Origin: Ligilactobacillus aviarius subsp. aviarius DSM 20655
GTDB taxonomy: Bacteria > Bacillota > Bacilli > Lactobacillales > Lactobacillaceae
Direction of reading: 5' to 3'
NCBI RefSeq assembly: GCF_001436315.1
Contig: NZ_AYZA01000004.1
Location: forward strand, 62,001 to 126,000
DNA: 64,000 nt
Shown: piece after piece, positions 22,838 to 30,995 of the stretch
Numbering within the stretch: the first letter of the stretch is position 1
How the letters are laid out: each line of letters starts with the position of its first letter
Position numbers and translations under genes: made by a program
The notes under the pieces: generated by a model
What the model was told of the DNA's origin: nothing
The model's input: only the letters and a program-made list of their open reading frames with translations
Databases searched by the model: none

Positions 22838-23662
22838 TCAAATTTGAATTCCTTGAACTAAACAAACGAAAATCGTTGCAATCAACATGTCAGCTGTTCC
22901 GCCTAAGCTGAGATTTTGTTTGGTAAATTCATGGTTTAACCGATTGAGGAATTGCTTTCCTGCATTGGTATGGTATCCGCCACGTTTGAAAAAAATTTCA
23001 ATTTGTGATTTAACCCATTCAAAAATTTGCGGGTCATCTGAGCGTTTGAGGAGATTACTATCCTCAACGTTTGCGGCAAGAAACAAAAGAGTATTTATTA
23101 ATTTTTCTTGCGTTGTTCCATTGGCTTGGGTCAAATAGGGAACCCCAATTTTAAAAACGGTTGGAAAACCACGATACGCTTCGCCGCGAGCACCCGTCAA
23201 ATGATACTTTGCAAATTGTTTTTCACCGGCCGTATCTTGGTGATGATGGAAATCATCTAAAATGTTGCATGTCATTTGTTGAATAATCGCTTGGATATCA
23301 TTCAAAGTATAATTTGCATAATTTTTTTGAGCATATGCAAAGGCCGTTAAAATGATTCCAAGCGAAAAAATTGCTCCTTTGTGAGTATTAATACCATTAG
23401 TTGCCGTAAACATCCTTTCTTCGGCTTCAATTCCAAGAACCCGAATCTTTTCAAAGAGGTTGAGAAGATCATCATCAGCGGTTTGAACCGCTGCAATACA
23501 GTTTTCAAAATACGGGATAAGCGAAGCCGAACTATCAATAAAGGTATAGACATCCATATCCGGATGCGTTGAATGGCCAATCGGATCGACCAGTCCTGGT
23601 TTGGGGAGGGTAGCAACTTCGTATAAAAGTGCCCGCAACGCATTTTGAGTCAATGAATTCAT
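22838..23662 (-). CDS. mdcB: Triphosphoribosyl-dephospho-CoA synthase (CitG/MdcB)
   Basis: Makes 2'-(5''-triphosphoribosyl)-3'-dephospho-CoA from dephospho-CoA and ATP, the precursor of the prosthetic group of malonate decarboxylase and citrate lyase. The CitG family marks are present: ALLYEVATLPKPGLVDP with HSTHPDMD at the N-terminus, GINTHKGAIFSLG near residue 90, and a GGTADML motif near the C-terminus. At 274 aa it is a normal length. Because the divergent operon encodes malonate decarboxylase and not citrate lyase, MdcB is the better name. It is the last gene of a minus-strand unit, 2 nt after the acyltransferase gene. Confidence 0.93.
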   Translation of the reverse strand: MNSLTQNALRALLYEVATLPKPGLVDPIGHSTHPDMDVYTFIDSSASLIPYFENCIAAVQTADDDLLNLFEKIRVLGIEAEERMFTATNGINTHKGAIFSLGIILTAFAYAQKNYANYTLNDIQAIIQQMTCNILDDFHHHQDTAGEKQFAKYHLTGARGEAYRGFPTVFKIGVPYLTQANGTTQEKLINTLLFLAANVEDSNLLKRSDDPQIFEWVKSQIEIFFKRGGYHTNAGKQFLNRLNHEFTKQNLSLGGTADMLIATIFVCLVQGIQI

Positions 23663-23664
23663 TT

Positions 23665-24771
23665 TTATTTAACTCCTACTAATGATTTTAATTTTGACCA
23701 TCCAACGTGAAGGCCGATTGCAGACGCAAACGAAAGAATCCACGTAATAATCCAATTTACAAAAAATGAAAGAATTGGATGGGCAGTATGAATTTGAGCG
23801 GGGGTGATCCGCCAAATGATCTGGGTCCAAAAAATGTTCGATAAATATGCCCGGTATGCATAAGTTGCCAGAAAATGGAAAATTTTTAAAAGACGGTCTT
23901 TTTTAACTTCCATATGCCAAATGCAAAGGGTGGCGACGAGGGCAATAATTCCCAATGAATACAAGGTCATTGAAACCTTATAGTATGGCGCATTCGCTAA
24001 TGAAACTGGAAATCCGAAATGGAAAAGCTCAAGGTTGGTCCAGCAAAACATTAGGATTACAAAGGCAACCATCAATTTCCAATGCTTACGGAGCCACTGA
24101 TTGACCTGAGGTGCAAATTTCCATGCTAAAACACCAAAAACACCGTAAATGATGAAACTGATAAAAACGCGATCAAGCAAATACCAATTATTTTGATGAG
24201 GACCGTGAAAAACTTCAATATCGTAAAATATAAGCCATCCTAAATAAAGAAGACTTGTAACTAACGCAATGGTTTTCCCCCGCCGAGGATTATTATTCAC
24301 AAACCGGCCTAATTGCCAAAATAGCGGCATTAGAATAATAAATTGAAGCATCATGGTGTTATACCACAAGTGCGGTGCCGCATTCCCATTCACAAATTGC
24401 CATAAGAAGGATTTGAAATTGTGAAAATGCTCATGTTGTTGAACCCATGGCATTCCGATCAAGTAAATTAAAGTCCACCAAATTGTTGGCACAAGCAGAG
24501 CATGCCACTGCTTGCCGAGGTATGAACCGTAATCCTGCCAGCTTGAGGTGGGATTGGTTCGCAAAGTTGTGTATAAAATTCCAAAGATAAAGGCTGGAGC
24601 AGTGTATTTTACAAGGTTATAAAGAACTCCTACGAGAGATTGAATTTCAACTGATGGATGGAGTTTTAAAACTAATCCGAGAATTGGTTGAAGCATCACT
24701 GCAGTACAAGCGAAAACTTTTAGGTAGTCACCAATATCTGCAATATACTCATCTTTTTGATTTGAATTCAT
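23665..24771 (-). CDS. Membrane acyltransferase family 3 protein
   Basis: Integral membrane protein of 368 aa with about ten hydrophobic helices, of the acyltransferase_3 fold (GDYLKVFACTAVMLQP start, AFIFGILYTTLRTNP, NAAPHLWYNTMMLQFIILMP). Family members transfer acyl groups to sugars, lipids or surface polymers. ATG 24771 is preferred to the GTG at 24780 because AGGAAG lies 8 nt upstream of it. It sits between the regulator and mdcB in the malonate locus. No dedicated malonate carrier (MdcF or MdcLM) is present, so this is the only membrane protein of the cluster. Whether it has any link to malonate or malonyl groups is unknown. Confidence 0.85.
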   Translation of the reverse strand: MNSNQKDEYIADIGDYLKVFACTAVMLQPILGLVLKLHPSVEIQSLVGVLYNLVKYTAPAFIFGILYTTLRTNPTSSWQDYGSYLGKQWHALLVPTIWWTLIYLIGMPWVQQHEHFHNFKSFLWQFVNGNAAPHLWYNTMMLQFIILMPLFWQLGRFVNNNPRRGKTIALVTSLLYLGWLIFYDIEVFHGPHQNNWYLLDRVFISFIIYGVFGVLAWKFAPQVNQWLRKHWKLMVAFVILMFCWTNLELFHFGFPVSLANAPYYKVSMTLYSLGIIALVATLCIWHMEVKKDRLLKIFHFLATYAYRAYLSNIFWTQIIWRITPAQIHTAHPILSFFVNWIITWILSFASAIGLHVGWSKLKSLVGVK

Positions 24772-24858
24772 ATGGACCACTTCCTATATAGATTTCAGGA
24801 TAGAAAGTGAAGTAATCTTTAAGCATTCTACAAAATCTTTTTTCAAAATTCAATAGGA

Positions 24859-25704
24859 TTATGAGTTAAATACATTAAAAATTTCGTTGCGAACTTCTTG
24901 CAAAGGACGCGAAAGCAGTTGATGCTTGGTATTTAAGTAGATTGTCCGGTGTGGAAGATTCTTTTGCAGTTGAACAAGATTAAAGTTTTCTTTAATTCCG
25001 CTCCATGATTTTGTCGGCACAAAACTCCAGCCAATTTGATTTTCAATTAAATGTCGAATCGTTGACGGATCGTCAGTTTCATATTGGGGAACGATTTTTA
25101 AATGGAAATCGGCGTTAAAAGTATCTAAAATTCCGCGTAAAGAGTGCCCCGGACTCATTGCAATACACGGTGTTTGTTGCAGTTCATCAAGGGTAACGTA
25201 TTTTTTTGATCCGGATGAGAAATTCCATCCAATCAAAATATCTTCGGTGATGACGGGTTCACTTTTAAAATGCAGCTGCGGTTCATCGTTAACAATAAAG
25301 TCAAACTGTTCAAGGTCGGTATCACCATTGATATGTTGGGTAATATTTAACTTAACATTTGGTAATTCTTGTTTGATTTGCATCACAATTTTGACGATCA
25401 GCGGAGATGCAACTTTAAAAAGAATCGATACGGGATAGTAGTCAGTATCGATTTGGTTTAGTGATTGAACACCGCGATTTAAAAGATGCAAACTGTCTGA
25501 AACGTAGCTATAAAAGAGCTTTCCTTCACGACTTAATTTTAGCGAGCGTCCTTCATGAATGAAAAGCTCAGTTCCAAGTTCGTTTTCAAGCTGATGAATC
25601 ATTTTACTAACGGCTGCCTGACTGACAAATGCTTTCTTAGCGGCTTGGGTCACGCTTCCGTTGTCAACGACCATTAAAAAGTATGTTAATTGATTTAAAT
25701 TCAT
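24859..25704 (-). CDS. mdcR: LysR-type regulator of the malonate locus (MdcR-like)
   Basis: A 281-aa LysR-type regulator. The N-terminal winged helix-turn-helix (~1-60) reads SVTQAAKKAFVSQAAVSKMI followed by LENELGTELF; the substrate-binding domain covers ~90-281. ATG 25704 is chosen because AAGG lies 7 to 10 nt before it, while ATG 25713 abuts the site. It diverges from mdcH across a 117-nt region that holds a perfect 9-3-9 palindrome. In other bacteria a LysR regulator, MdcR, controls malonate operons with malonate as the likely inducer; the same role is inferred here from position. Confidence 0.88.
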   Translation of the reverse strand: MNLNQLTYFLMVVDNGSVTQAAKKAFVSQAAVSKMIHQLENELGTELFIHEGRSLKLSREGKLFYSYVSDSLHLLNRGVQSLNQIDTDYYPVSILFKVASPLIVKIVMQIKQELPNVKLNITQHINGDTDLEQFDFIVNDEPQLHFKSEPVITEDILIGWNFSSGSKKYVTLDELQQTPCIAMSPGHSLRGILDTFNADFHLKIVPQYETDDPSTIRHLIENQIGWSFVPTKSWSGIKENFNLVQLQKNLPHRTIYLNTKHQLLSRPLQEVRNEIFNVFNS

Positions 25705-25741
25705 TGGGATCATCCTTAACTAAATGGTTAATAGTTATACC

Positions 25742-25753
25742 TAATATATATTA
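25742..25753. promoter_or_regulatory. AT-rich palindrome in the mdcR-mdcH promoter region
   Basis: TAATATATATTA is a perfect 12-bp palindrome. On the minus strand GTATAA occurs twice, 16 bp apart, and provides -10-like elements for mdcR. The exact -10 and -35 for mdcH cannot be assigned with confidence. Confidence 0.4.
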
Positions 25754-25771
25754 TACGCAGGCTATGTAAGA

Positions 25772-25792
25772 GATTACAATAAAATTGTAATC
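25772..25792. promoter_or_regulatory. Candidate LysR operator, 9-3-9 perfect palindrome
   Basis: GATTACAAT-AAA-ATTGTAATC, a perfect inverted repeat 29 bp before the mdcH start and 67 bp before mdcR. It contains the T-N11-A form typical of LysR sites. Confidence 0.65.
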
Positions 25793-25821
25793 AGGATAGA
25801 AAATGATAAGAGGTAATCAAA

Positions 25822-26727
25822 ATGGGTGAATTTTGGATGTTTCCGGGGCAGGGATATCAGCATGCCGGAATGTTGCAAAATGTTCCACGTAACTTAATTG
25901 ATAAGGTATACGACCTAACAGGAATTGAATTAACGGATACAGATGAAGCATATCAGGATTCAATTCAGATTCAACTCGGAATTTTGACTTTGCAAATTTA
26001 TCAGGTTAACCGGCTTAAAAAAGCAGGAATTAATCCGCAAATCGTTGGTGGCCATTCACTTGGAGTTTTCGGTGCGGCTTATGCAGCTGAAAATCTTCGA
26101 TGTGAAGATGCAATCCGGATCGTTTATCAACGGGCGAAGTTAATGCAAAATGCATACCATGATGGCTATGGGATGGGAGTTGTGGTTGGCCTTTCCCGGA
26201 CGCAGGTTGAGCAGCTTGTAGCCCAAGTTGATTCGCCGACCGAACCAGTTTTTGCATCAAATCAAAATTCTGCCGTTCAAATTGCGCTTTCAGGAAAGTT
26301 AACGGCAATTCAAAAGGTAATTGAATTGGCTAAAAAAAACGGCGCGCAAACGGCAAAGTTAATTAAGGTTCCGGTTCCGTCGCACTCACTGTTAATGAAG
26401 AACGTTGCTCAAATATTAAGTGCGGATTTGCAAAAGATTCAAATTGTTCCAAGCCAAATTCGTTATTTAACAAACTATTCAGGAATGGTGACTCAATCTG
26501 TAGATGATATTCGATATGATCTCGGAAATAATCTTGTTCACCCGGTATATTGGGAACAAATGACGGATGTGGCCCTTGAGTTTTCGCCAGATTTGATTGT
26601 TGAATTCTCGCCTGGTCATGCATTTTCAAAACTGATTAAAACGAAATCTGATATTCGAACCTTCGCAATTGATGATTATGGAATAGAAGATAGTTTGTTT
26701 CTACTTGAAAAATGGAAAAGAGGATAA
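25822..26727 (+). CDS. mdcH: Malonate decarboxylase holo-ACP malonyltransferase MdcH
   Basis: Acyltransferase of the FabD fold that moves malonyl from malonyl-CoA to the decarboxylase ACP (epsilon function), priming the enzyme. It is 301 aa, with the PGQGYQ oxyanion motif (8-13), GHSLG carrying nucleophile S79, and VPSHS with the catalytic His near residue 196. AGAGGTAA lies before ATG 25822. It is the first gene of the operon, whereas in Klebsiella and Pseudomonas types it is at or near the end. A fatty-acid FabD is the alternative, but the operon context and the 2-nt gap to mdcA favour MdcH. Confidence 0.9.
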   Translation: MGEFWMFPGQGYQHAGMLQNVPRNLIDKVYDLTGIELTDTDEAYQDSIQIQLGILTLQIYQVNRLKKAGINPQIVGGHSLGVFGAAYAAENLRCEDAIRIVYQRAKLMQNAYHDGYGMGVVVGLSRTQVEQLVAQVDSPTEPVFASNQNSAVQIALSGKLTAIQKVIELAKKNGAQTAKLIKVPVPSHSLLMKNVAQILSADLQKIQIVPSQIRYLTNYSGMVTQSVDDIRYDLGNNLVHPVYWEQMTDVALEFSPDLIVEFSPGHAFSKLIKTKSDIRTFAIDDYGIEDSLFLLEKWKRG

Positions 26728-26729
26728 AG

Positions 26730-28373
26730 ATGAAAGTTAAAAGAAGTTGGACACAGCAGCGCGATGCTAAAAATGCGCGGATGGAAAAAGTCAGCAGTTT
26801 GTTGAATGGTAAATTTGCCAAGACAGAAGATGCCAAAGAAATTTTAGAACGATTGATTGAACCCAACGATAAGGTCGTAATTGAAGGCGATAATCAAAAA
26901 CAGGCTGATTTTCTTTCACGGACTTTAGCAAATGTTGATCCTGAACGGGTCCACGATTTGCACATGATTATTTCAAGTATTTCACGTCCAGAACATCTTG
27001 ATATTTTTGATAAGGGAATTGCATCGAAAATTGATTTTGCATATTCTGGTGCTCAAAGTACCCGAGTTTCACAAATGATTTCATCCGGGCGAATGAAGGT
27101 CGGCGCAATTCATACATACTTGGAATTATTTGGGCGATTGTTTATTGATTTAATTCCGAATGTGGTTCTGGTTGCGGCTGAAAAAGCAGACCGCAACGGT
27201 AATCTTTATACTGGATTTAATACCGAAGAAACGCCAACGATCGTTGAATCCGCAGCTTTCAAGAATGGAATTGTAATTGTTCAAGCCAATGAAATTGTTG
27301 ACCAAGTTCCGCGGGTTGATATTCCCGGTGACCAAATTGATGTGATTATCCCTGCTGATAAGCCGTATGAATTGGAACCGTTGTTCACTCGTGATCCACA
27401 AAACATTACTGAAATTCAAATTTTGATGGCAATGATGGCTATTCGTGGAATTTATGAAAAGCACAATGTTCAATCATTAAATCACGGAGTTGGCTTTAAC
27501 ACCAGTGCAATTGAATTATTATTACCAACCTATGGTGAAAAATTAGGTTTAAAAGGAAAAATTTGTCGAAACTGGGAACTTAACCCGACTCCAACGTTGA
27601 TCCCGGCAATTGAAAGCGGCTGGGTTGAATCGATTCACAGCTTTGGTGGTGAAGTTGGAATGGAAAAATACATTGCCGCTCGGCCGGATATTTTCTTTGT
27701 TGGAAAAGATGGTTCAATGCGTTCCAACCGCGCCTTAGGACAAGTTGCAGGCCAATATGCCATTGACATGTTTATTGGATCGACATTACAGATTGACAAG
27801 TATGGAAATTCATCAACGGTTACTGCTGGTCGGGTTCCTGGTTTTGGTGGGGCACCGAATATGGGAAGCAATCCAACAGGACGGCGCCACTCAACCCCAG
27901 CTTGGCAAGCAATGAAGACGACGGATAATCCGTTAGACAAGGGACAAAAATTGGTTGTGCAAATGGTTGAAACGTTTGGTGCAAACAAACAACCGGTCTT
28001 TGTTGATAAGCTGGATGCAGTTGATGTTCAAAAAGAAATCAATATGGAAAATGCGCCAATCATGATTTACAGCGAAGACACAACGCACATTGTAACTGAA
28101 GAAGGAATTGCATACTTGTATAAGACTGATAGTATGGCAGAGCGGCAAGCTGCAATCGAAGCCATTGCAGGAGTAACCCCGGTCGGATTACGGAGCAATG
28201 CAAGCCAGCTTCAAGATTTACGGAATCGCGGGATCGTTGCATTACCTGAAGACTTGGGAGTTCACCGCGGCGAAGCAAAACGTTCGTTGCTTGCAGCTCA
28301 AAATATGAGTGACTTAGTTAAATGGTCAGATGGGCTTTATAATCCGCCTGCAAAATTCAGAAGCTGGTCATAG
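26730..28373 (+). CDS. mdcA: Malonate decarboxylase alpha subunit MdcA
   Basis: Acetyl-S-ACP:malonate ACP transferase. It exchanges the acetyl group on the carrier protein for malonate and releases acetate. It is 547 aa, the full family length, and begins WTQQRDAKNARM followed by IEPNDKVVIEGDNQKQADF, a conserved MdcA stretch. FGGEVGMEKYIAARPDIFFVG and the glycine-rich GRVPGFGGAPNMGSNPTGRRHSTP segment, cited here only in part, are further marks. ATG 26730 follows AAAAGAGG by about 6 nt and the mdcH stop by 2 nt; an upstream in-frame ATG (26712) overlaps mdcH and is less likely. Confidence 0.95.
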   Translation: MKVKRSWTQQRDAKNARMEKVSSLLNGKFAKTEDAKEILERLIEPNDKVVIEGDNQKQADFLSRTLANVDPERVHDLHMIISSISRPEHLDIFDKGIASKIDFAYSGAQSTRVSQMISSGRMKVGAIHTYLELFGRLFIDLIPNVVLVAAEKADRNGNLYTGFNTEETPTIVESAAFKNGIVIVQANEIVDQVPRVDIPGDQIDVIIPADKPYELEPLFTRDPQNITEIQILMAMMAIRGIYEKHNVQSLNHGVGFNTSAIELLLPTYGEKLGLKGKICRNWELNPTPTLIPAIESGWVESIHSFGGEVGMEKYIAARPDIFFVGKDGSMRSNRALGQVAGQYAIDMFIGSTLQIDKYGNSSTVTAGRVPGFGGAPNMGSNPTGRRHSTPAWQAMKTTDNPLDKGQKLVVQMVETFGANKQPVFVDKLDAVDVQKEINMENAPIMIYSEDTTHIVTEEGIAYLYKTDSMAERQAAIEAIAGVTPVGLRSNASQLQDLRNRGIVALPEDLGVHRGEAKRSLLAAQNMSDLVKWSDGLYNPPAKFRSWS

Positions 28374-28385
28374 GAGGAATCAATC

Positions 28386-28685
28386 ATGGAAAAATTAAAT
28401 TATAAATTCGACACTCAAGAAGAAGTGAAGGAGCCGGTTCATGTTGGAGTCGTTGCATCAGGCGACCTTGAAGTCCTGGTCTATCCAACGACTGATCCGC
28501 AAACAACGGTTGAAATTGTAACCGGAAGCGATGGCTTTGGCGAAGTTTGGAAAAACGTTTTAGACCGTTTCTTTGCTCGTTACCCATTACATGCAGATTT
28601 TAAGATTAATGATTTTGGCGCTACCCCAGGCGTAGTAAACTTACGACTGGCACAAGCAATGGAGGAGATTAAGCATGGAGAATAG
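28386..28685 (+). CDS. mdcC: Malonate decarboxylase acyl carrier protein MdcC (delta)
   Basis: Small carrier protein (99 aa) that bears the 2'-(5''-phosphoribosyl)-3'-dephospho-CoA group through a serine. The modification loop is HVGVVASGDLEVLV with S25 as the attachment site. AGGAGGAA lies before the ATG. It is placed directly after mdcA (12 nt) and overlaps mdcDE by 11 nt. The length and the position between alpha and beta subunits match other malonate decarboxylase operons. Confidence 0.92.
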   Translation: MEKLNYKFDTQEEVKEPVHVGVVASGDLEVLVYPTTDPQTTVEIVTGSDGFGEVWKNVLDRFFARYPLHADFKINDFGATPGVVNLRLAQAMEEIKHGE

Positions 28686-30345
28686 TTTTGTTGAATTAAA
28701 TGGACGTGATCGTGCAAAAGTATTATTCGATCATGGGACAGCCCGCGAACTTGTGGGGCCGTTAGATAATTTATACTCACCGCATTTGATGCCTCAAGGA
28801 ATCGTTCCGGAAAGTGATGATGGAATTATTTTGATGAAGGGTCAAATCAAAGGCTTAGATTCAGTTGTCATCTCAATGGAAGGAGCTTTCCAAGGCGGCG
28901 GAATTGGTGAAGTTGGCGGTGCCAAAATTGTTGCAGCATTGGAACAAACCTTAAAGGATAATCAAAACGGCCACAAAGAATATCCAATTATTGTGTTTGA
29001 TACTGGTGGTGTCCGGCTGCAAGAAGCAAATTATGGTTTATTATCGATTTCTGAAATTCAAAACATGATTATTGCGTTGAAGAAGTATGTTCCGGTAATT
29101 GGGGTTGTTCCAGGACGAGTCGGCGCGTTTGGCGGAATGTCGATCACAAGTGCAATGATGTCATATTTGATTGCAACGGATGAGGCACGGGTTGCATTGA
29201 ACGGACCAGAAGTTATTGAACAAGAAGCCGGAGTTCGTGAATTTGATTCATCAGATAAGAACTTGATTTGGAATACTTTAGGAACCAAGCAACGGGCAGC
29301 AACGGGCTTAGTTGACGAAATCGTTGATGATGACGTTGATTTGATCAAAAACTCGATTGTGGCTGCAATTCAGGCAAAAAAGGATAGTCACCGAACAGAA
29401 AATGTTGATTTTTATTTGAACTTGTTAAAGGATATTGATTTTAACCAACCAATGGATACTGAAGAATATCGAAAACTTTTCCCGACAGTTAAAGCGGGTA
29501 ACCATCATATTGCTGAAGCCCAAAAATCGGCAACTCCGAAAGATAAGAGCCGGGGACGCCTTTGGTTTGAAAAATTAACGGGAATTGAAAATGCTGAAAG
29601 TGAAGTTTCAACCGTTTTGCATGCAACAGTTGATGGTAAAGAGTTTATTGCAATTGTTCCTGATACTCAAAATAAGCGGTTTCCACGGGTTCGGAATGGT
29701 GAAGTAGGATTAATGGAAGGATTCACGGTTGCAAAAATTGTTAACCAAGTAATCGAAGAAGACCAAGGTAAAGAACAAAAGCGTCCAATTATTTGTATTG
29801 TTGATGTTCCAAGCCAAGCATACGGATATAAGGAAGAATTGATTGGAATCAACGTTGCGTTGGCTTCAAGTGCCGCAGCATATGCTAAGGCACGTCAAGC
29901 AGGTCACCCAGTAGTTGATTTTATTCCAGGTGATGCGGTTTCAGGTGGTTTCCTAGCTCATGGGTTACAGTCTAACCGGATGATTGCTTTGGGGGATGAT
30001 TCCATTACAATTCAAGCAATGTCAAAAGCGAGTGCTGCTCGGATTACATTGCGGACAATTGAAGAGCTTGAAGAAGCAACTAAGCATGTACCTGCAATGG
30101 CATATGATGTTTTCAACTATACTAAATTAGGAGCATTGTATAAGCGAATTGATAGCATTAAGTCATGGGACGCTTCAGATAAAAATGTTGCTCGTATTCA
30201 AAAAGAAATTGATGCTGCAATCGATAGTACAAAAGGTCAACCAACAGATTTGAGTTATCGTTATACGAATGAAATTGCGGTCAAAGAAGGACGCGTTGCA
30301 ACGCTGAAGATGCGGAAAGCCGTTGAAAATCAATGGAACAACTAG
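28675..30345 (+). CDS. mdcDE: Fused malonate decarboxylase beta-gamma subunit MdcD-MdcE
   Basis: One 556-aa protein that carries both decarboxylase subunits. The beta part (~1-260) has QGGGIGEVGGAKIV, DTGGVRLQEAN and GRVGAFGGMSI, crotonase-like oxyanion elements. After a charged linker (~262-288, rich in K and S) the gamma part begins with RGRLWFEKLTG and contains DVPSQAYGYKEELIG and PGDAVSGGFLAHG. In the well-studied Gram-negative enzymes these are separate genes. The reading frame is continuous with no sign of a shift, so the fusion looks real. It decarboxylates malonyl-S-ACP to acetyl-S-ACP. GGAGGAG precedes the ATG inside mdcC. Confidence 0.93.
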   Translation: MENSFVELNGRDRAKVLFDHGTARELVGPLDNLYSPHLMPQGIVPESDDGIILMKGQIKGLDSVVISMEGAFQGGGIGEVGGAKIVAALEQTLKDNQNGHKEYPIIVFDTGGVRLQEANYGLLSISEIQNMIIALKKYVPVIGVVPGRVGAFGGMSITSAMMSYLIATDEARVALNGPEVIEQEAGVREFDSSDKNLIWNTLGTKQRAATGLVDEIVDDDVDLIKNSIVAAIQAKKDSHRTENVDFYLNLLKDIDFNQPMDTEEYRKLFPTVKAGNHHIAEAQKSATPKDKSRGRLWFEKLTGIENAESEVSTVLHATVDGKEFIAIVPDTQNKRFPRVRNGEVGLMEGFTVAKIVNQVIEEDQGKEQKRPIICIVDVPSQAYGYKEELIGINVALASSAAAYAKARQAGHPVVDFIPGDAVSGGFLAHGLQSNRMIALGDDSITIQAMSKASAARITLRTIEELEEATKHVPAMAYDVFNYTKLGALYKRIDSIKSWDASDKNVARIQKEIDAAIDSTKGQPTDLSYRYTNEIAVKEGRVATLKMRKAVENQWNN

Positions 30346-30983
30346 TTTATCCGCATGATTTGTTAAAAATTTCCTTTGAAAAAGATGAGTTATCGGCTTT
30401 TCCGAAATGGGCCCAATTGAAGCTAACTGAATTTCAAACGGTGATCGTAACCCGGCAAAAGCCGCTTTCTAAAAATGGGGTTGTTGTCGGAGTGCGGGGA
30501 AACCAGCGCAATCAGCGGTTTGCCTTTGAAATCAATAAACAAATGATTCAGAAGCGAGTGACCCCCTATGAAGCATTGGAGCACTTTAGATTTAATCAAC
30601 TACCTGAATCACGAAAAGATTTTCCTGTCTTTCAAGCTTTGCGAAACACTCAGGATAAGCAGCTTTTATCTTCTAATTTTGGAATTACTGGAAGTGCTGG
30701 TTATGAAATTGTAACTGGTGATATGATGGTAAAGGAAACAAGCGATCTTGATTTAATTTTAAAAGTTAATCACCGAATTCCATTTGATAAATTGAAAAAG
30801 TTATGGGAAAATTTGAATCAATTTTCGGTGCATGCTGATGTTCAGTTGGTTAATGATGATCGCGGATTTTCATTAGAAGAGTTTGTTCAACAGAACGGCA
30901 AGCAGGTTTTGATGAAATCTGGCACCGGACCGTTTATTTCAAATTGTCCTTGGAGTGATTTAATTCAGGGAAAACATTGCTGA
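30333..30983 (+). CDS. mdcG: Phosphoribosyl-dephospho-CoA transferase MdcG
   Basis: Attaches the prosthetic group made by MdcB to the serine of MdcC. The nucleotidyltransferase motif GSAGYEIVTG followed by TSDLDLIL (~126-150) is visible. It is 216 aa, close to family length, and overlaps mdcDE by 13 nt. The SPCPWSDL-like end reads here GPFISNCPWSDL. It completes the set needed to build an active holo-enzyme, since MdcB lies in the divergent unit. Confidence 0.92.
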   Translation: MEQLVYPHDLLKISFEKDELSAFPKWAQLKLTEFQTVIVTRQKPLSKNGVVVGVRGNQRNQRFAFEINKQMIQKRVTPYEALEHFRFNQLPESRKDFPVFQALRNTQDKQLLSSNFGITGSAGYEIVTGDMMVKETSDLDLILKVNHRIPFDKLKKLWENLNQFSVHADVQLVNDDRGFSLEEFVQQNGKQVLMKSGTGPFISNCPWSDLIQGKHC

Positions 30984-30995
30984 AGCAGGAAGAAG

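Noticed and set aside
23665-24771. Membrane protein as a malonate carrier of the MdcF type
   Set aside because: The helices and the APHLWY motif fit acyltransferase_3 and not the auxin-efflux-type carrier fold.
28675-30345. Beta-gamma fusion as a sequencing artefact
   Set aside because: The frame is continuous, the linker is in frame and there is no internal start with a ribosome binding site at the gamma part.
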